Source of the DNA: an uncultured Spartobacteria bacterium
Lineage (GTDB): Bacteria; Verrucomicrobiota; Verrucomicrobiia; Chthoniobacterales; Chthoniobacteraceae
Reading direction: 5' to 3'
Assembly (NCBI GenBank): GCA_903882875.1
Contig: CAIRYQ010000124.1
Span: 52,969 to 116,968, forward strand
Length of the DNA: 64,000 nt
The translations under genes were made by a program, and so were the position numbers. This document shows, one piece after another, positions 11,983-20,521 of the stretch (position 1 is the first letter of the stretch; each line of letters starts with the position of its first letter). The notes below the pieces were generated by a model. It searched no databases, was not told where the DNA came from, and saw nothing but the letters and a program-made list of their open reading frames with translations.

Positions 11983-14088
11983 CTATTCGCGGTTGCGCAG
12001 ATGCCCGTTGACGACGGTCCTCAGCGACTTCAGCGCGAGTTCCTGAATGCTGTAAGGCTTCCGCATGAATTCGCTGGCGCTGCAAGCCGAGGACTTGGCG
12101 CGCGTGTCGAGCGAGCCGTCGCCGGTGACGAAAAAGATCGGCGTGTGCTGGTGCTGCTCCATCGTGCGGATCTGCTCGGCAAGCTCGAAGCCGTTCAGCT
12201 CCGGCAGGTGGACATCAAGGAGGATCAGGTCGCAGTTCATCGAGGAAAGTTCGACGATCGCATTGCCGGAATTGCGCGACTGCACGGCGCGGATGCCGAC
12301 GAGGCCGAGCGCGTCCGCGGCGTTGGCGCAACTGTTCGCGTCGTCGTCCACGATGTATACGCAGGCGTCGTCGAGACGGACACGCTTCTCGATTTTTGGA
12401 TCGGAGAGCAGGAGCGCGATGAATTCGATGCCCTGATTCAGCGTGCGCATCGTGCATTGGCTGATTGCGTCCGGGATCTCGACGAGATCGCCGATCAGGT
12501 TCGTGAGAACTGTGCAGGCGTGCTGGAGGATGGAGCAGCCGTCCTTGATCGCGTGATCCAGAATCGCATGTGTGTGCGATTCCATTTCGGAAAGCACGCC
12601 TGACTGCCGGTGGTCGGCGGCGAAAATCTGGTAGTTGCGGCACAATGCGGCGAGGGATTCGTGGGCCTGGCCGGGTTTGGCCGTGGGCGCATCCCCGGGT
12701 TCCGTGCTGCGCGAAGTCGGGCGCTTGGTGCGCTTTGCCAGCAGGCGCGCCTCGGCGAGCTTGGCGCTGAGGTCACGGATTTCCCTCTGCGCATTTTCGA
12801 GCTTTGCGTTCAGTTCGATCATCTCGAGCCGTCGCTTTTCAAACAGCGACTCAAGCTCGCCGCGCTTGGCCGCCTTGTTTTCGCTCTGGTGGATGGCCAG
12901 CGCGAAGCGTTCGACCTCGGCGGCCTGCTCGTTGAGCTGCGCCTCGAATGCCGCCTTGCGCTGCGCCATTTCCTCCCTCAGTGCATCGCGCTCGTGGGTG
13001 AGGATTTCGATCTGGGACTGTGCCGAGGAGAGCGAGGCGTTTGCCTCGTCGATGAGAATCGCATGTCCGGCGTCCTCATGCGCAGCAGCCTGCGTGGCCG
13101 CGCGGATCGCATCCAGTTCGGCGGACAGTCCCGCCTCGTGTTCGGCGGCGGTCTTGCTCGCCTCCTGCGCCGCGGCGAGCTGGCTTTGGAGTTCGAGAAT
13201 CGTGGCCTCGAGCTGTTCGATCCGCTGCGAATCGGCGGCGGATGCGGTGGCTTCGAGCACGGCCTTGATTTCGACAAGCTCGGCCTGGGCTTCTCTTGCG
13301 AGCCTTTCCGCAGCCTCGCGGGCGTAGCCGGCCTCTGCGTTTTCATCCTCCAGATCACTCACCCGCTGCTTCAGCTCTTTGATCTGCGCGGACATCCCGT
13401 CGCGCGCCTGACGGAGCGATCCGAGCTGTCCGGCAAGCTCGCTGTCGCCCTTTTTCTTCGCCTCCGCGAGCTCCTTGCGGGTCTCGGCGAGCGCCTTCTG
13501 CGCTTCGGCGATGGCCTTCTGTGCGTCGGTGAAATTTTTCTTGTGCAGCGCGGCCTTTTCCAGCGCCGTCTCCCGTTCATCCTTGAGCAGATCAAACTGG
13601 CGGGTTGCCGATTCCCGCTGGCGGACCGCCTCCGCCCGGCGCTTTTCGGCATCCTCCATCTGCCGCTTCATGTTTTTCTTTTCCCGTTCCCCGGCGTCAC
13701 GTTCGTCGTTCGTCTCGCGGAGTTCGGTTTCGGCGCGCTTGAGGCGCTGTTTCAGATCGGAAATGGTCGGGCCATACTGCGACTGCTGTTCGATCAGCAT
13801 GTCGCGTTCGCGGATGAGCGCCTTCATCTGCGCGTTGTTCTGAGGTGCCGATTCGAGCTTCTCCTCCATCTCGACCAACAAGCCGCGCAACTGTTCGCGC
13901 TCCTCCTCGGCCTGCCGCTGCCGGCGGCGGGCTTCACGTGCGGCGGCCTGCAGTGCATCGATCAGATTTCGGATCTCCCGCGTGGGATCGCGATCCTGGG
14001 AGAGCAGACCCGCGGGCAGGACGGCGATAGGATCGGGAAGATCCGGTGAACCGGGGAATTCGGTGATCTTTTGGGAAGCTTTTGCCAT
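11983..14088 (-). CDS. Coiled-coil protein with C-terminal response-regulator receiver domain
   Basis: A 701-residue cytoplasmic protein. Residues about 35-440 are almost continuous coiled coil rich in Glu, Ala, Arg and Gln. A helical segment of about 100 residues follows (around SLAALCRNYQIF to IEFIALLL). The C-terminal 125 residues are a receiver domain with the acidic pair in VYIVDDD, the phospho-acceptor in LILLDVHLP and the lysine in FMRKPY. Putting the receiver at the C-terminus of a long coiled coil suggests phosphorylation-controlled assembly or scaffolding, which is inference. It is not adjacent to a kinase, but a hybrid kinase is encoded 3.3 kb upstream on the same strand. Confidence 0.8.
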   Translation of the reverse strand: MAKASQKITEFPGSPDLPDPIAVLPAGLLSQDRDPTREIRNLIDALQAAAREARRRQRQAEEEREQLRGLLVEMEEKLESAPQNNAQMKALIRERDMLIEQQSQYGPTISDLKQRLKRAETELRETNDERDAGEREKKNMKRQMEDAEKRRAEAVRQRESATRQFDLLKDERETALEKAALHKKNFTDAQKAIAEAQKALAETRKELAEAKKKGDSELAGQLGSLRQARDGMSAQIKELKQRVSDLEDENAEAGYAREAAERLAREAQAELVEIKAVLEATASAADSQRIEQLEATILELQSQLAAAQEASKTAAEHEAGLSAELDAIRAATQAAAHEDAGHAILIDEANASLSSAQSQIEILTHERDALREEMAQRKAAFEAQLNEQAAEVERFALAIHQSENKAAKRGELESLFEKRRLEMIELNAKLENAQREIRDLSAKLAEARLLAKRTKRPTSRSTEPGDAPTAKPGQAHESLAALCRNYQIFAADHRQSGVLSEMESHTHAILDHAIKDGCSILQHACTVLTNLIGDLVEIPDAISQCTMRTLNQGIEFIALLLSDPKIEKRVRLDDACVYIVDDDANSCANAADALGLVGIRAVQSRNSGNAIVELSSMNCDLILLDVHLPELNGFELAEQIRTMEQHQHTPIFFVTGDGSLDTRAKSSACSASEFMRKPYSIQELALKSLRTVVNGHLRNRE

Positions 14089-14169
14089 GGAGTGCCCGGT
14101 GCCGCGCGAAACGACAATCGGGCAGCCGAAATGTAAGCAAGCGATGTGCCTGATGTTGCGGCACTTTTC

Positions 14170-14583
14170 CTACGTCACACCGGCGACTTGAAAGCCGGCC
14201 CTTTCGAGAAACGCGCGGATTTTCCCCGGCTGGTCGCCCTGCATCTCAATCGTCCGTTCGCGCACCGTGCCGCCGGTGCCGATTGCGTGGCGGAGGTCTC
14301 GCGCAAGATCGTCCAGCGCGCCCTTCGTGAGCGACGTCGGGAAATCGTGGATCACAATCACCGTCCTGCCGCCGCGGTGTGCCGTCTCGCGGCGGAGCAC
14401 GACGCGGCCGAGTTTCTTAGGCTTTGCAGGCTCGCTGCCGACCGGGTTCGCCGGTGCGGGAGGAAGCGCGCCGAGGTCGAGGTCGGACAGAGCTTTTCCG
14501 AGCCCTGCGAGGCCTTGCTGCTGAGGATTCACGGGGATGCGATTTTGCTTTTCGGGGCGCATGGATGCGTGTCGTTTCGCCAC
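14170..14583 (-). CDS. SUI1/YciH-family translation factor homologue
   Basis: A 137-residue protein with a basic, Pro-rich N-terminal extension and a SUI1/eIF1 domain in the last 80 residues (RRETAHRGGRTVIVI, LAKDL-like LARDLRHAIGTGGT, then AFLERAGFQV). Bacterial relatives such as YciH influence initiation fidelity on the small ribosomal subunit; their role outside a few species is not settled. The start is ATG 14583; an internal ATG at 14562 is also possible. It is divergent from the protease gene with a 58-base gap that must hold both promoters. Confidence 0.88.
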   Translation of the reverse strand: MAKRHASMRPEKQNRIPVNPQQQGLAGLGKALSDLDLGALPPAPANPVGSEPAKPKKLGRVVLRRETAHRGGRTVIVIHDFPTSLTKGALDDLARDLRHAIGTGGTVRERTIEMQGDQPGKIRAFLERAGFQVAGVT

Positions 14584-14641
14584 GAAATGCCTGTTTTACA
14601 ATTCCAGAATCACACCTAGTCTCCGGCGCATTCTGCGCCCC

Positions 14642-15406
14642 ATGAAATATCCCGCCCTGATCGTCAACGCAGTCCTCGCGTGGCTTTGCACGACGGGTTC
14701 CGCGCAGGTGCAATCCGTCGCGAATCCCGCGACCGTCGGTGCCGCTCAGACGAAAAAGTCGCCGTTCTCGATGGTCGGTCAGCTCATCTTCCGAAGCGGC
14801 GAATCGTATTTCCAGGGTAGCGGCACGGTCGTGTATTCGAAGAGCGTGCTCACCGCCGCGCACAACGTCTGGGATCCCGTGAACGGTTGGAGCACACACA
14901 TCCAGTTCAACCGCGCGCGCAGCGGTGCGGCCATCGCATCGCGCACGTATGCAAGCCGTCTCTACGTCTTCGGCAGCTACCGGACAGCCGCGGCGCGTTA
15001 CGGGCAGGATTCGAGCCGCTCCTTCGCCAGTGATCTTGGCGGGCTGAGGTTCAATGTCGCGCCTGCCGTGGGAGCTTACGTCGGCTGGAGGGCGGACACC
15101 GGCCTGTTGAGCCCCGGCAACCCGGTGCTGTGCCTCGGCTACGGCGCGGAATTTCACACTGGAAATGATCTGCTCTCCGTCGGCTCCGCGGCTGGATTTT
15201 TTCCGGTGATCGGAGCGTTCATGGAGAGCACGGGGCTCACGTTCGAGGGTGGCATGAGCGGCGGGCCCATTCTCTCCGAAGTCGCGCCGGATGATTTTCG
15301 CGTGGTCGGAATTGTCGTTGCCGGATCGACCTCCACGCCCGCGGGCGGCATCCATGCGCTCGATGCGGAAGGCGGGGCGTTTGTGGTCACTTACTTGCGC
15401 TACTGA
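14642..15406 (+). CDS. Secreted trypsin-like serine protease
   Basis: A 254-residue protein with a signal peptide ending near TTGSAQ. It has a complete chymotrypsin-fold triad: His74 in VLTAAHNVW, Asp131 in FASDLGGLRF and Ser206 in GGMSGGPIL. It carries no PDZ domain, unlike DegP/HtrA proteases, and resembles extracellular V8- or trypsin-like single-domain enzymes. The ATG at 14642 immediately precedes the signal peptide. The target is unknown. The next gene starts 57 bases downstream on the same strand. Confidence 0.85.
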   Translation: MKYPALIVNAVLAWLCTTGSAQVQSVANPATVGAAQTKKSPFSMVGQLIFRSGESYFQGSGTVVYSKSVLTAAHNVWDPVNGWSTHIQFNRARSGAAIASRTYASRLYVFGSYRTAAARYGQDSSRSFASDLGGLRFNVAPAVGAYVGWRADTGLLSPGNPVLCLGYGAEFHTGNDLLSVGSAAGFFPVIGAFMESTGLTFEGGMSGGPILSEVAPDDFRVVGIVVAGSTSTPAGGIHALDAEGGAFVVTYLRY

Positions 15407-15463
15407 TCGGCATGTGCCCCGAGGTACATGGCACGCTGAAACGCGCCTGACCGGACTGACGCT

Positions 15464-16573
15464 GTGCAAACTTCCCGCGTCCCCCGATTTCTCGCATTGC
15501 TCGCAGCCCTGATCGTTGCGGGATATTTTCTTGGCAAGCGATTCAGTCAGCCGCGCGTTTTTGCGGACAGGTCGCAGCGTCCGCCCGCAGCACACGACAC
15601 GGGCAGTGCGCAAAATTCCGCCGAAGGCCGCGCGCTTTCGCCCGCCGATTTGCTCTCGCAAGTCTTCGACCGCCTTCGCAACGGCGGAATCCGCCCCGGC
15701 GAACTTGCCACGCTGCGCAGGCTGCTGCTCGCCGCCGATCCGCACGAGGCAATGGCGGCGATCCTCTCATTCCTCGGCACCGGGCGCGACGCGCGGACCG
15801 GCGAGGGCTTCGCGATCGAAAAAGGCGGCGGACTCGCCGGTGCGCCGACTTTCCGCGTGATGCTGCTCGACCTGTTCGGACGCATCGCGCGCGACGCGGG
15901 GAGCGAGGATGCGCTCACATTCTCCCGCGCGCTGCTGACGCGCAAAACCTCCGCCGACGAATGGGCGCTCGCCCTTCGCAACGTCGCGTGGGCCGCGCCG
16001 GAGGACCTCGCTTTTCTCGCGGAGAAAATGCACGAGATGCTGAATTACCAGCCGTGGCGGCAGCAGCCCGGTGCGGGATTTTTTGAGGCGTTCGACGTGA
16101 TCGTCTTCACGCGCGACGTGACCTTTGCCTCCGAACTCGCGGCGATGGCGACAAGCGAGGACGACGCGACGCGGCGTGCAGCCGCCGCCGCGATGGACCG
16201 CCTCAGCGAGATGGCCCCGCTCGATGTGATGAACTACCTGAACGGCCACCCGGCGGAATTCGCCGACCGCCCGTTCCTGCGCGCGGATTATTTTTCCAAG
16301 GCCGATCTCTCGCAGCCGCAGCAGCGGCAGGCTGTCGAAGCATACCTCGCGCGGCCCGATGTCACCGTGGCGGAAAAGGACAAGCTGCTCTCGGTCTTCG
16401 CGAGCCCCGGCAGTTTCGTCGGCGACACGCTCGTCACAACTCCTGTCGCCGCAGATGAACCGCCGCAGCGTGCCGTCGGCTTGCGCAATGCCGTCGGCGA
16501 CTGGCTGAATGGAAACCGCTTCCCCGACATCGCAGGCCCGCTCGCACAGCTCCAGCAGCGCCTCGCGGAGTGA
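15464..16573 (+). CDS. Membrane-anchored helical-repeat protein of unknown function
   Basis: A 369-residue protein that begins with a GTG codon and one N-terminal membrane segment or uncleaved signal (LALLAALIVAGYFLG). An Ala/Pro-rich stretch follows, and then about 280 residues of alpha-helical, HEAT-like pairs (for example SEDDATRRAAAAAMDRL). Nothing marks an enzyme. I do not recognise the family. It is probably exported and tethered, and may be co-transcribed with the protease upstream. Confidence 0.65.
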   Translation: MQTSRVPRFLALLAALIVAGYFLGKRFSQPRVFADRSQRPPAAHDTGSAQNSAEGRALSPADLLSQVFDRLRNGGIRPGELATLRRLLLAADPHEAMAAILSFLGTGRDARTGEGFAIEKGGGLAGAPTFRVMLLDLFGRIARDAGSEDALTFSRALLTRKTSADEWALALRNVAWAAPEDLAFLAEKMHEMLNYQPWRQQPGAGFFEAFDVIVFTRDVTFASELAAMATSEDDATRRAAAAAMDRLSEMAPLDVMNYLNGHPAEFADRPFLRADYFSKADLSQPQQRQAVEAYLARPDVTVAEKDKLLSVFASPGSFVGDTLVTTPVAADEPPQRAVGLRNAVGDWLNGNRFPDIAGPLAQLQQRLAE

Positions 16574-16672
16574 GCACGAAATTGTTCAATGCGGATGTAT
16601 GCGGATGAAGCGCAGAGGGAAGATGAAGATTTCTGCTGCTTCAGTACGGCAGACTCACGACTGGCACCCTGC

Positions 16673-17437
16673 TCACGGCACCGCGCTCTCAGCGGCCTGT
16701 GCTCCGGCATCCATCAGCAACTGCTGCCACGACGTGTGGATCGTCCGCGCCACGGTGCGCGGATTTTGCACGTCGCGGATGCAGCCGATGCGCCACAGCA
16801 GGATGCACTGCAGCGCCTCGTCGCCCGAGTGCCTGGCACCGGGCAGCGTGCATTCCGCGTGGATAATCTCGCCATTTTCAAACCACACCTGCCCGAAAAG
16901 ATGCTCCTCGCGCAGTTCGATGCAACCGCCGGTGTTGCGCAGACATTTCAACTGGATGATGTCCACCGGCGACAGTCCGCCGAGCGTCGCCTCAAATCCC
17001 GTGGGCCCGCCATCCGATGCCGTGGGCGGCAGGAGAAGGTTCACCACCGCGTCGAGCAGTGCGCGCCTTTCGAGCGGCTTCGCCATGAAGTGCAGCACGC
17101 CGAGCTGTCTCGCCCTTTCGCGGAAATCGTCGGTCGGCGTCGAGGTGACGATGAGCGCGCGAGAGTCCGGGTGCAGCATGGACATCTCGCAAAGGAAATC
17201 TATGCCGTCGCCGTCGGGCAGTCCGATGTCCACGATGAAGAGCGCGATGCCAGTGCGCGCGGCGATTTCCTGCGCCTCGGTGAGTCTTCGCGCGAGCAGG
17301 ATCGGATGCCGCGCCTCAATCGGGCGCAGCACGTCGCGGATGTAATTTTGCACCGTCCTCGTGTCCTCGAGGATCAGGATTGCCGGCGCGGTGTTGGTCA
17401 TGGTTGCGGGAGTCGGAAAAATTTTGGCGGCTGTCAT
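16673..17437 (-). CDS. Response regulator with C-terminal DUF4388 (PATAN) domain
   Basis: A 254-residue protein. The receiver domain is at about residues 17-135, with acidic LILED, phospho-acceptor Asp70 (FIVDIGLPDGDG) and Lys in FMAKPLE. The rest (about 150-250) matches DUF4388/PATAN domains (LSPVDIIQLKCL, GQVWFENGEIIHAE), which are found in pilus- and phototaxis-type regulators. The ATG at 17437 overlaps the hybrid kinase stop by four bases, so this is very probably the kinase's partner. It has no DNA-binding domain, so the output is presumably by protein interaction. Confidence 0.87.
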   Translation of the reverse strand: MTAAKIFPTPATMTNTAPAILILEDTRTVQNYIRDVLRPIEARHPILLARRLTEAQEIAARTGIALFIVDIGLPDGDGIDFLCEMSMLHPDSRALIVTSTPTDDFRERARQLGVLHFMAKPLERRALLDAVVNLLLPPTASDGGPTGFEATLGGLSPVDIIQLKCLRNTGGCIELREEHLFGQVWFENGEIIHAECTLPGARHSGDEALQCILLWRIGCIRDVQNPRTVARTIHTSWQQLLMDAGAQAAESAVP

Positions 17438-19938
17438 GCCGCCTGGTTGAACTGCGGGCAATCGGTGACGAAGCGTTCCAATCCGCAGAGCAATTCGGAT
17501 ACCGTGCGACGGAGTTCCTCGGCCTGTGTGCCAAGGTGTTCGTCCTGTCCTTTGCGTGCGTTTTCCTCGAGCCGCTTCGCCGCGGCGTACGCGGCCGGCG
17601 CATGGAAGACGCCGATGACTCCCTTGATCGCATGGGCGGCGCGCTGGACATCGCGGATGTTTTCCTCCTCCAGCGCCGTGTAAAGATTTCCGAACAGCTC
17701 GGGAAAATCACCGTCGCGGCAGTCCGCGAGCAGCCCTTCGAGTGTACGCCGCGAGTGGTTCACGCTCCGCAGCAATGCCTCCGCATCGAACGGCTCGTCC
17801 GCGGCGGAGGTCGCGATTTCGGAAAGCGGCTGTTCCACCGTCTTGGACGCCGCGCGAAGCCCCGGCACGACTTCCTCGATCGCAGCGAGCAGCTCGTGTT
17901 CGCGCACCGGCTTCGCGAGATAGCCGCACATCCCTGCGGCGTGGCATTCCTCGCGCACGCCCTTGAGCACGTTCGCCGTCAGCGCGATGATGGGCACGCG
18001 CGAACCGACCGCCTCATTCTGCCGGATGCTTGCCGTGGCTGCGATGCCGTCCATGCGCGGCATTTGCAGATCCATCAGCACAAGGTCGAATTTTTTCGCC
18101 GAGAAAAGCTGGACGGCCTCGGGGCCGTCGTGAGCGGCGGTGACAGTATGGCCCCACGCTTCGAGGTAGGTGCGCGTGATGCGCCGGTTCGTCGCATTGT
18201 CTTCTACGATGACGATTTCCAATTTGCGTCCGTGCGGACTCGCGTCTGCGGTGGGAAGGCCGTGCTTGGAATTCTGCGCGTTGGGATCGAGGAGGTGCAG
18301 AAGAGTGCCGAGCAGCTTGCTCTCGCGGATCGGCTTGCTGATCATCGAAACCGAAGGCCCGGGTGCCAGTGCGGAAGCGTCGGTCTGGTTTGCAGACGTG
18401 AGCAGCACGATGCGCGCGCTCTCGGGATTTTTTCTGGCGACAAAAGCCGCGAGTTCGCATCCGTTGCTTCCTGCGCGAAACGTGTCCGCGATGATGAAGT
18501 CGAACTGCGGCTGCATCGCCGTCTGGAGCAGCCGGATGCCGTCCGCCGCCCTGCGCACGGTCGTCACAAAGACACCCCAGCCGACGAGCATCCGTGCGAT
18601 GATTTCCGCGCTTCGTGGGTGCGACTCCAGGAGCAACGCACGCCTTCCCGGAAGTCCCGCCACCGAGGGCGCAGGCAGGGGATTGCCGACGCCGAGCACC
18701 GCCGTGAAATCAAAGCGGCTACCGCGTCCAATTTCACTGAGCACGGTGATTTCGCCATCCATGAGCTGCACGAGCTGGCTGCTGATTGTGAGCCCGAGGC
18801 CGCTGCCGCCGAAGCGCCGGGTCGTGGAGCTGTCGCCCTGAGTGAACAGTTCGAAAATCGTCTCCTGCTGATCCTGCGGTATGCCGCACCCGGTGTCCGT
18901 GACGGAAAAGCGCAACCGCGTTTCCACTTCGCCAGGCTCATCCATGTGAACGCTCACCGCGATCTCGCCGATCTCGGTGAAACGATGCGCGTTGCTCAGC
19001 AGGTTCACGAGAATCTGCCGGAGCCGGTATGGATCGCCGATGAGCGCGTCCGGCACCTCGGGCGCGATGTCGAGGACGAGATCGAGCCGCTTCGAGTGAA
19101 AGCGCGCGGCAAATCCGCTCACTGCGTCGCCGACCACTTTGCGCAGGCTGAAGTCCGTCACCTCGAGTTCGAGCCTGCCCGCTTCTATTTTTGAAAAATC
19201 GAGCACCTCATTCAGCAGATCGAGCAGGCTCTGCGCAGTGTTGTTGACCGTCTCGAGGTAGTCGCGCTGCGTGGGATCGAGCAGCGTCTTCATCGCCAGC
19301 TCCGTCATGCCGATGATGCCATTCACCGGCGTGCGGATCTCATGGCTCATCACCGCGAGGAATGTGCGTTTCGCCGCGTTCGCGCTTCCCGCCTGCTCGG
19401 CAAATTCGCGCACGCGCTCGTTTGCCGCTTCGAGTTCCATGTTCGCATGAGCGAGGCTCTCGTTCGCCTCCACGAGCGCGATGTTGTTGTCCACGAGCGT
19501 CTGACGATCCTCGAGCCCGGCGGAAATCATCCGCTGGAGCGCGGCAGCGAGCACGCCGATCTCGTCCCCGCGCGAGCCGAGTTCGTTCTGCCCGTCGCTC
19601 TCGCCTGCAGTCACGGATTCGATCACGCCGCACAGCCGCTGAAAGGAATGACGCAGCCCGTGCAGGATGCGCCGGCTGATGACGCCCGCGACGAGAAGGC
19701 CGAACCCTGATGCGACAATGGTCCAGCAAATCCGCTGCGTGAGCGCGCTCTTGTCGAGATCCTCGGGCGAGATTGACTGGATCCGCCACAATAGAAAAAG
19801 CGGAGGCACGAGCGCAGCGCCGATGCTCAGTATGCTGCACAGTCGCAATTTTGCCTCGACGCGTAACCGGGCAAGCACGCGCCACGGCGACGGCGAATCG
19901 GTCGCATCATCGGGAATGGTGGAGGATATGGGCTGCAC
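17434..19938 (-). CDS. Hybrid histidine kinase: 2TM-HAMP-HisKA-HATPase-REC-REC-HPt
   Basis: An 834-residue multidomain sensor kinase. Two membrane segments (about 33-53 and 70-90) flank a very small external loop, so there is almost no periplasmic sensor. A HAMP domain and coiled coil lead to HisKA with phospho-His199 (MSHEIRTPVNG). The HATPase has N-box NLLSNAH, G1 DTGCGI and GGSGLGL. Receiver 1 has Asp485, receiver 2 has Asp623 (LMDLQMP), and the HPt domain has His769 (AHAIKG). The open frame extends upstream into the RNase P gene, which cannot be translated; GTG 19938 behind an AGGA is used, and ATG 19977 is the alternative. It is followed by the overlapping receiver-DUF4388 gene. Confidence 0.92.
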   Translation of the reverse strand: MQPISSTIPDDATDSPSPWRVLARLRVEAKLRLCSILSIGAALVPPLFLLWRIQSISPEDLDKSALTQRICWTIVASGFGLLVAGVISRRILHGLRHSFQRLCGVIESVTAGESDGQNELGSRGDEIGVLAAALQRMISAGLEDRQTLVDNNIALVEANESLAHANMELEAANERVREFAEQAGSANAAKRTFLAVMSHEIRTPVNGIIGMTELAMKTLLDPTQRDYLETVNNTAQSLLDLLNEVLDFSKIEAGRLELEVTDFSLRKVVGDAVSGFAARFHSKRLDLVLDIAPEVPDALIGDPYRLRQILVNLLSNAHRFTEIGEIAVSVHMDEPGEVETRLRFSVTDTGCGIPQDQQETIFELFTQGDSSTTRRFGGSGLGLTISSQLVQLMDGEITVLSEIGRGSRFDFTAVLGVGNPLPAPSVAGLPGRRALLLESHPRSAEIIARMLVGWGVFVTTVRRAADGIRLLQTAMQPQFDFIIADTFRAGSNGCELAAFVARKNPESARIVLLTSANQTDASALAPGPSVSMISKPIRESKLLGTLLHLLDPNAQNSKHGLPTADASPHGRKLEIVIVEDNATNRRITRTYLEAWGHTVTAAHDGPEAVQLFSAKKFDLVLMDLQMPRMDGIAATASIRQNEAVGSRVPIIALTANVLKGVREECHAAGMCGYLAKPVREHELLAAIEEVVPGLRAASKTVEQPLSEIATSAADEPFDAEALLRSVNHSRRTLEGLLADCRDGDFPELFGNLYTALEEENIRDVQRAAHAIKGVIGVFHAPAAYAAAKRLEENARKGQDEHLGTQAEELRRTVSELLCGLERFVTDCPQFNQAA

Positions 19939-19989
19939 GGGCGTGACATTTCCTAAGCACACGCTGCGCCCGCGCATCCTGTGCCGCGG

Positions 19990-20035
19990 AAAAAGTGAGG
20001 GCGCCCCGGGTTTCCCCGAGGCGCCCCGTTTGGTG
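19990..20035 (-). terminator. Rho-independent terminator of rnpB
   Basis: On the minus strand GGGCGCC pairs with GGCGCCC around a GGG-GAAA-CCC inner helix and is followed by TCACTTTTTCC. It lies directly at the 3' end of the RNase P RNA and before the hybrid kinase start. Confidence 0.8.
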
Positions 20036-20446
20036 GCCATAAGCCGGATTTTGTTCCCGCCGCTTGCGCAGCAGGTGACGATCATTTCTCTCCGACCGCC
20101 CGAAAGCGGCCGGCCGATGACGCGAGCCGGAGCCCGCGCCGCCAGTGCGACTATTACCCGGAGGCTGCCCGCTTGCGCGGACCGGGCAGACACCCGGCCT
20201 CCTGTTTTGTCTTGCACCGCAGAAGGTTTTTCGTGCCCCGCACATTGCTGCGCGGGCGGTGGGCTCTTACCCCGCCTTTTCACCCTTACCCGCGGCTTGC
20301 GCCGCGGGCGGTCTGTTTTCTGTGACACTGTCTGTCGCCGCGCGCTTGCACGCGCTGCGCCCGCGGATTCTCCACGGCCTGCTGTCTGGTGGTGTCCGGA
20401 CTTTCCTCTCGCGGGCGAACCGCGAGCGATCGTCGGCCAACGCGCC
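20024..20446 (-). ncRNA. rnpB: RNase P RNA (bacterial type A)
   Basis: The catalytic RNA of ribonuclease P, which matures tRNA 5' ends. The 5' conserved region GAGGAAAGTCCGGAC lies at 20394-20408 on the minus strand, and the 3' conserved stretch AAAATCCGGCTTAT just before the final helix lies near 20039-20053. The total length of about 420 fits a type A molecule. The two ends can pair partly as P1 (GGCC with GGCC plus flanking pairs). The exact ends are estimated. No protein gene can share this interval, which fixes the kinase start to its left and lysS to its right. Confidence 0.93.
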
Positions 20447-20447
20447 C

Positions 20448-20475
20448 AATCTATCTTCCGCAACTCCGCGCGCAA
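20448..20475 (-). promoter_or_regulatory. Candidate sigma-70-type promoter of rnpB
   Basis: On the minus strand TTGCGC (20475-20470) and TAGATT (20453-20448) are separated by 16 bases, placing transcription start near 20441-20446, where the RNase P RNA is expected to begin. The match to consensus is four of six in each box, so this is only a candidate. Confidence 0.4.
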
Positions 20476-20521
20476 GGCTTCGCTCGACTTGTCGCGGAAC
20501 GTCGCTATCTGTGCGCGCCCT

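Noticed and set aside
19667..20521. N-terminal extension of the lysS frame
   Set aside because: It reads antisense through the kinase and RNase P genes; the class I LysRS family begins at MFWTED.
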